Assembly: GCF_000284255.1 (NCBI RefSeq)
Contig: NC_017075.1
Location: forward strand, 2,542,001 to 2,606,000
Length of the DNA: 64,000 nucleotides
DNA from: Rubrivivax gelatinosus IL144
GTDB taxonomy: Bacteria > Pseudomonadota > Gammaproteobacteria > Burkholderiales > Burkholderiaceae_C
Direction of reading: 5' to 3'
Shown here piece after piece: positions 60,903 through 64,000 of the stretch. A program made the position numbers and the translations under genes. Under the pieces are notes generated by a model. That model was not told where the DNA came from. It worked only from the letters and a program-made list of their open reading frames with translations, and did no database searches. Numbering within the stretch: position 1 is the stretch's first letter; each line of letters begins with the position of its first letter.

Positions 60903-62696
60903 GTGCGCATCCGTTCGCAGCTGCTCGCGCTGGTCGTCGCCCTCGTCGTGCCGATCGCCCTGCTGGCCGGGGCGACGCTGGTTCAGCTGCAGTCGGTGCA
61001 GCGCCACGAACAGGAGGAGCGGCTGCGCGAACGCGTCACCGCCCTGAGGCTGGCGCTGGACTCCCAGGTGGAGTCCAGCCTCAGCGTGCTGGCGCGACTG
61101 GCGGAGGACCGAGGCGCAGGCGGCGAACTCGTCGACCGGTCCGACGCCGCGGCGCTCTTCGCCAGCCAGCCGCTTTGGCGCTCGATCACGCTGCTGGCGG
61201 CGCCCGGCGCGCCACCGCTGTGGCGCCTGAGCCGCGACGCCCACGACGAAGCACCGGTTCCGGCCACGGTCGTCGAAGGCGTGCGCGAGTCCGGCGCGGC
61301 CTTCGTCTCGGGCCTGCTCGGCGACGGCGAAACCGGCCATCGCAGCTACATCGCGGTGCCGGTCCAGCCCGGCGGCTCGGTGCTGGTGGTGACGGTCGGC
61401 GATCGGGAATGGATCGCCTTCCTGCGGCGCTACGCCGTGCCCGGGCCCGGCACGGTGACGCTCAGCGACCGTGACGGCCGCATCGTCGCGCGCACGCTGG
61501 ACCATGAGGTCTGGGTGGGCGAGGCCTCGCCGCCGCAGTTCCGCCAGGCTACGCACGGCCAGGACGACGGCGTGCTCACCGGGCGCAGCCTCGACGGCAC
61601 GCCTTACTTCAGCGCCTTCAGCCGGCTGCGCTCGACGGGCTGGGTGCTGGCCAGCGGCGCCCCGGTCGCGGTGCTCGACGGCACGGTGCGCAAGACGACC
61701 CTGGTCACCGTCGTTTCGCTGGCCGCGGCGACCGTGGCCGCGCTGCTGCTGGCGGCGGTCATCAGCAACCGCATCGCCGGCGCGATGAGCGGCGTGCTGG
61801 AGATGGCCGCCGGCATCGCCGGGGGCGATGACGACGCCGCCGATGCCCGCCTGTCGCAAGTCGATGCCGACACCGTTCGGCAGAAGGTGCAGGAGGCCGC
61901 CGAGGCGCGACGCGCACGCGACGAGGCCCAGGCGCGTGCGCTGGCCAGCGAGAGCCGCGCGCGCTCGATCGCCGAAGCGGCCAGCCGTTCCAAGGACCAG
62001 TACATCGCGATGCTCGGCCACGAGCTGCGCAATCCGCTGAGCGCCATCGCCTCGGCCGCCGAGGTGCTCGCCTGGCCGCACAGCGCGCCGGGGGACCGCG
62101 CCCGCGCCACCGAGGTCGTGCATCGCCAGACCCGGCATCTGCGCCGGATGGTCGACGACCTGCTCGACGCCACCCGCCTGGCCTCGGGCAAGCTCAGCAT
62201 CGACCGCCGGCCGGTGGAGCTGTCGGCGCTCGCGCGTCACGTGCTGGACCACTTCGAGGCCGCCGGCCGCGGCAGCGAGCTGGCGATCGAGCTGCGCGCC
62301 GAGCCGGTGTGGGTCGAGGGCGACGAGGTGCGGCTGGAACAGGTCGTCGCCAACCTGCTGGACAACGCCTGCAAGTACACGCCGGCCGGCGGGCGCGTGC
62401 GGCTGGCGGTGCGGGCCGAAGCGGCGCAGGCGCTGATCGTCGTCGCCGACGACGGCCCGGGGCTCGAGCCCGAGCTGCTGCCGCGCGTCTTCGACTCCTT
62501 CTCCCAGGGCTCGCGGCCGATCGACCGGGCCTCCGGCGGCGTCGGCCTGGGCCTGGCGATCGTGCGCCAGATCGTCGCGCTGCACGGCGGCGAGGTCGAC
62601 GCGGCCAACGGCGGCGAGCTCGGCGGCTCGGTGTTCACCGTGCGCCTGGCGCGCCGGCGCTCGCGGCCCCGGCCGGCCGGCCGCTGCGCGTGCTGA
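60903..62696 (+). CDS. Membrane sensor histidine kinase
   Basis: A 597-aa kinase from GTG 60903. TM1 LLALVVALVVPIALLAGATLV (about 7-27), a periplasmic Cache-like sensor (28-262), TM2 about 265-288, a coiled signalling helix, HisKA with H373 (MLGHELRNPLSAIAS), and HATPase_c (NLLDNACKYTPAGG, DDGPGL, GGVGLGLAIVRQI). The end (RRRSRPRPAGRCAC) is Arg-rich and unlike a kinase C-terminus. A receiver domain follows in another frame with a 7-bp overlap. Upstream frame to 60567 has no kinase-like content. Confidence 0.88.
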   Translation: MRIRSQLLALVVALVVPIALLAGATLVQLQSVQRHEQEERLRERVTALRLALDSQVESSLSVLARLAEDRGAGGELVDRSDAAALFASQPLWRSITLLAAPGAPPLWRLSRDAHDEAPVPATVVEGVRESGAAFVSGLLGDGETGHRSYIAVPVQPGGSVLVVTVGDREWIAFLRRYAVPGPGTVTLSDRDGRIVARTLDHEVWVGEASPPQFRQATHGQDDGVLTGRSLDGTPYFSAFSRLRSTGWVLASGAPVAVLDGTVRKTTLVTVVSLAAATVAALLLAAVISNRIAGAMSGVLEMAAGIAGGDDDAADARLSQVDADTVRQKVQEAAEARRARDEAQARALASESRARSIAEAASRSKDQYIAMLGHELRNPLSAIASAAEVLAWPHSAPGDRARATEVVHRQTRHLRRMVDDLLDATRLASGKLSIDRRPVELSALARHVLDHFEAAGRGSELAIELRAEPVWVEGDEVRLEQVVANLLDNACKYTPAGGRVRLAVRAEAAQALIVVADDGPGLEPELLPRVFDSFSQGSRPIDRASGGVGLGLAIVRQIVALHGGEVDAANGGELGGSVFTVRLARRRSRPRPAGRCAC

Positions 62697-63064
62697 TCGT
62701 CGAGGACAACAGCGACAGCCGCGAGATGCTGGCGGCGCTGCTGCAGCTCGAGGGCCACGCCGTCTCCACCGCAGCGGACGGCCCGTCGGGCCTGGAGGCG
62801 ATCCGGCGCGAGGTGCCCGACCTGGCGCTGGTCGACCTCGGCCTGCCGGGCCTGGACGGCCATGCGCTGGCCGCCGCGGCCCGCGCCGGCGGCGCGACGA
62901 CGCGGCTGTTCGCGCTGACCGGCTACAACACCGAAGCCGACCGCGACGCCGCCGCCCGAGCGGGTTTCGACGGCTACCTCGTCAAGCCGCTGGACCCGGC
63001 GACCCTGCAGGCGCTGCTCGTCGATCACGGTCTGGCGCCGCAGCCTGCGGCCCAGGAAAGCTGA
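62690..63064 (+). CDS. Response-regulator receiver domain
   Basis: A 124-aa single receiver: LIVEDNSDSREML, phospho-acceptor D49 (LVDLGLPG), LFALTGY and LVKPLD. GTG 62690 is the only suitable start; no Shine-Dalgarno. There is no output domain. Homologous proteins often have kinase and receiver fused; upstream in this frame the residues APAGRPLR look like a normal linker, so a frameshift between the two genes is possible. Confidence 0.85.
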   Translation: MLIVEDNSDSREMLAALLQLEGHAVSTAADGPSGLEAIRREVPDLALVDLGLPGLDGHALAAAARAGGATTRLFALTGYNTEADRDAAARAGFDGYLVKPLDPATLQALLVDHGLAPQPAAQES

Positions 63065-63114
63065 GGCCGCGCACGGCGATTGCCTGCCCAGGGTCCGAAC
63101 GACACGAGGACCCG

Positions 63115-63690
63115 ATGATGAATGACACCCGCACGCTCCGCTTCGCCCTGATCGCCGCCGTCGCCGCCCTGGCCGGCACCGCCGGGGCCCAGACGGCGGC
63201 CCCGCCGGCGGCCACCGCCTCCGCGGCCGCGCCGGCCCACCGCGACGTCAGCCGCGGCGACCGCCATTTCCTGGAGAAGGCCGCCGCCGGCGGCATGGCC
63301 GAGGTGGCGCTGGGCAACATGGCGCGCGAACGCGGCGGCAGCGACGCCGTGCGCCAGTACGGCGAGCTCATGGTGCGCGACCACACCGGGGCCAACGAAC
63401 AGGTCAACCGCCTGGCGGTGGCCCGCGGCGTCGGCACGCCGACCGAGTCCGACCGCCACCAGCGGCGCACGATGGAGCGCCTGGGCAAGCTCAAGGGCGC
63501 GGACTTCGACCAGGAGTTCGCCAAGGCGATGGTCGAGGACCACGAGAGCACCGTCGAGCTGTTCGAGAAGCAGAGCAAGCGCGGCGACGACGCCGAGCTG
63601 AAGGCCTTCGCGACGAAGACGCTGCCGACACTGCGCGAGCACCTGGAAGGCGCGCGGGCGCTGCGGCAGAAGGTGCAGGCGTCGCGCTGA
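63115..63690 (+). CDS. DUF4142 periplasmic protein
   Basis: A 191-aa exported protein. Signal peptide (RFALIAAVAALAGTAGAQ), then the ferritin-like four-helix DUF4142 (RHFLEKAAAGGMAEVALGNMARERG...HTGANEQV...EFAKAMVEDHESTVELFEKQ). Function unknown. GAGGAC lies just upstream of the tandem ATG start. Confidence 0.85.
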   Translation: MMNDTRTLRFALIAAVAALAGTAGAQTAAPPAATASAAAPAHRDVSRGDRHFLEKAAAGGMAEVALGNMARERGGSDAVRQYGELMVRDHTGANEQVNRLAVARGVGTPTESDRHQRRTMERLGKLKGADFDQEFAKAMVEDHESTVELFEKQSKRGDDAELKAFATKTLPTLREHLEGARALRQKVQASR

Positions 63691-63829
63691 ACGCGCCGCG
63701 TTTGCAACCAGACCTCTGTGACGTGAGCGGAATCGACGCCGTGACACCTTGGCGGCCTCGCGTGCCGCTGGGCACGCGCGTTGCCGTCCTGGTGCATCGC
63801 GGCCACGGTCGGCCGTCAAGGAGTTCGAC

Positions 63830-63988
63830 ATGGACATGAACGGCAACTGGGGCGGCTTCCTGCCGCTTTGGATCATCGGCGCGCCCTGGCTGCTGGGGCT
63901 GCTGGAACTGGCACGCACGCCCAAGCCGCGTGTGCACGCTTCGGCGCCCCCCATCTCCACGGCCCCGGGCTACGCCCGCCCGGTCTGA
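63830..63988 (+). CDS. Small membrane protein (52 aa)
   Basis: ATG 63830 has a strong AAGGAG (63818-63823) at a 6-nt spacing. One transmembrane helix (FLPLWIIGAPWLLGLLELA), then a short basic, Pro-rich tail. No family recognised. It follows the DUF4142 gene and may be expressed with it. Confidence 0.6.
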   Translation: MDMNGNWGGFLPLWIIGAPWLLGLLELARTPKPRVHASAPPISTAPGYARPV

Positions 63989-64000
63989 GTTCGCCCGCTT

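Noticed and set aside
62640..62696. Programmed -1 frameshift signal joining kinase and receiver
   Set aside because: No X-XXY-YYZ heptamer in the right phase is visible; kept only as an open question about a mutation or coupling.

Overview
The window is high-GC (about 70 %), densely packed DNA with the gene content and gene order of a betaproteobacterium of the order Burkholderiales, most likely the Rubrivivax / Leptothrix / Roseateles group. Points that suggest this are the thrS-infC-rpmI-rplT-pheST-ihfA-merR block, opgGH, the yciB-bolA-parvulin order, selO-msrB, a LuxR-type regulator, and an AerR/PpaA-like cobalamin-domain protein of the kind best known from purple bacteria. The genus is inference. 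No phage, plasmid, IS or CRISPR signature was seen.

Layout. 1-4.3 kb: 3' part of ligA, def, and a secreted FecR/DUF6600 protein with an Arg/Pro-rich tail. 4.35-4.5 kb: a 74-bp hairpin unit repeated in tandem between convergent genes. 4.5-9.6 kb: tesA facing ybbA head to head, a zinc metalloprotease lipoprotein and a Gfo/Idh/MocA dehydrogenase. 9.6-13.2 kb: a four-gene efflux operon (TetR regulator, membrane-fusion lipoprotein, ABC ATPase, ABC-2 permease) laid out like E. coli cecR-ybhGFSR. 13.3-19.3 kb: ettA, rhlE, and a winged-helix/STAND-ATPase regulator. 19.35-23.2 kb (minus): selO-msrB-yciB-bolA-parvulin. 23.2-26.9 kb: a livHMGF-type importer without a binding protein. 27-37 kb: a UbiM-like hydroxylase, then an acyl-CoA degradation operon of eight overlapping or closely spaced genes. 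37-41.5 kb: FMN riboswitch-ribB, a flavoprotein, tex. 41.4-46.4 kb: opgGH and a patatin-like lipase. 46.4-54.4 kb: the translation block, preceded by a Thr-rich leader peptide and attenuator, followed by ihfA, a MerR regulator and tRNA-Pro(GGG). 54.5-56.6 kb: an FmdB zinc ribbon, a gene-poor structured region with a lux-box-like site and a micro-ORF, a LuxR-type regulator and a divergent Trp-rich unknown. 56.6-64 kb: a TAXI-type binding protein, the AerR-like protein, small secreted or NifX-like proteins, a sensor kinase and receiver, DUF4142 and a 52-aa membrane peptide.

The most interesting part is 54.9-56.6 kb. A 20-bp lux-box-like dyad precedes a structured transcript of about 290 nt. That transcript carries a 17-codon ORF with a strong Shine-Dalgarno and ends in an intrinsic terminator. 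It abuts a LuxR-type regulator in which three of the six canonical AHL-pocket residues are changed, and no synthase is nearby. Other notable signals are the threonine attenuator of thrS, an AUC start for infC, one consensus and one degenerate ATP site in the Liv ATPase pair, and a leaderless, operator-covered TetR promoter.
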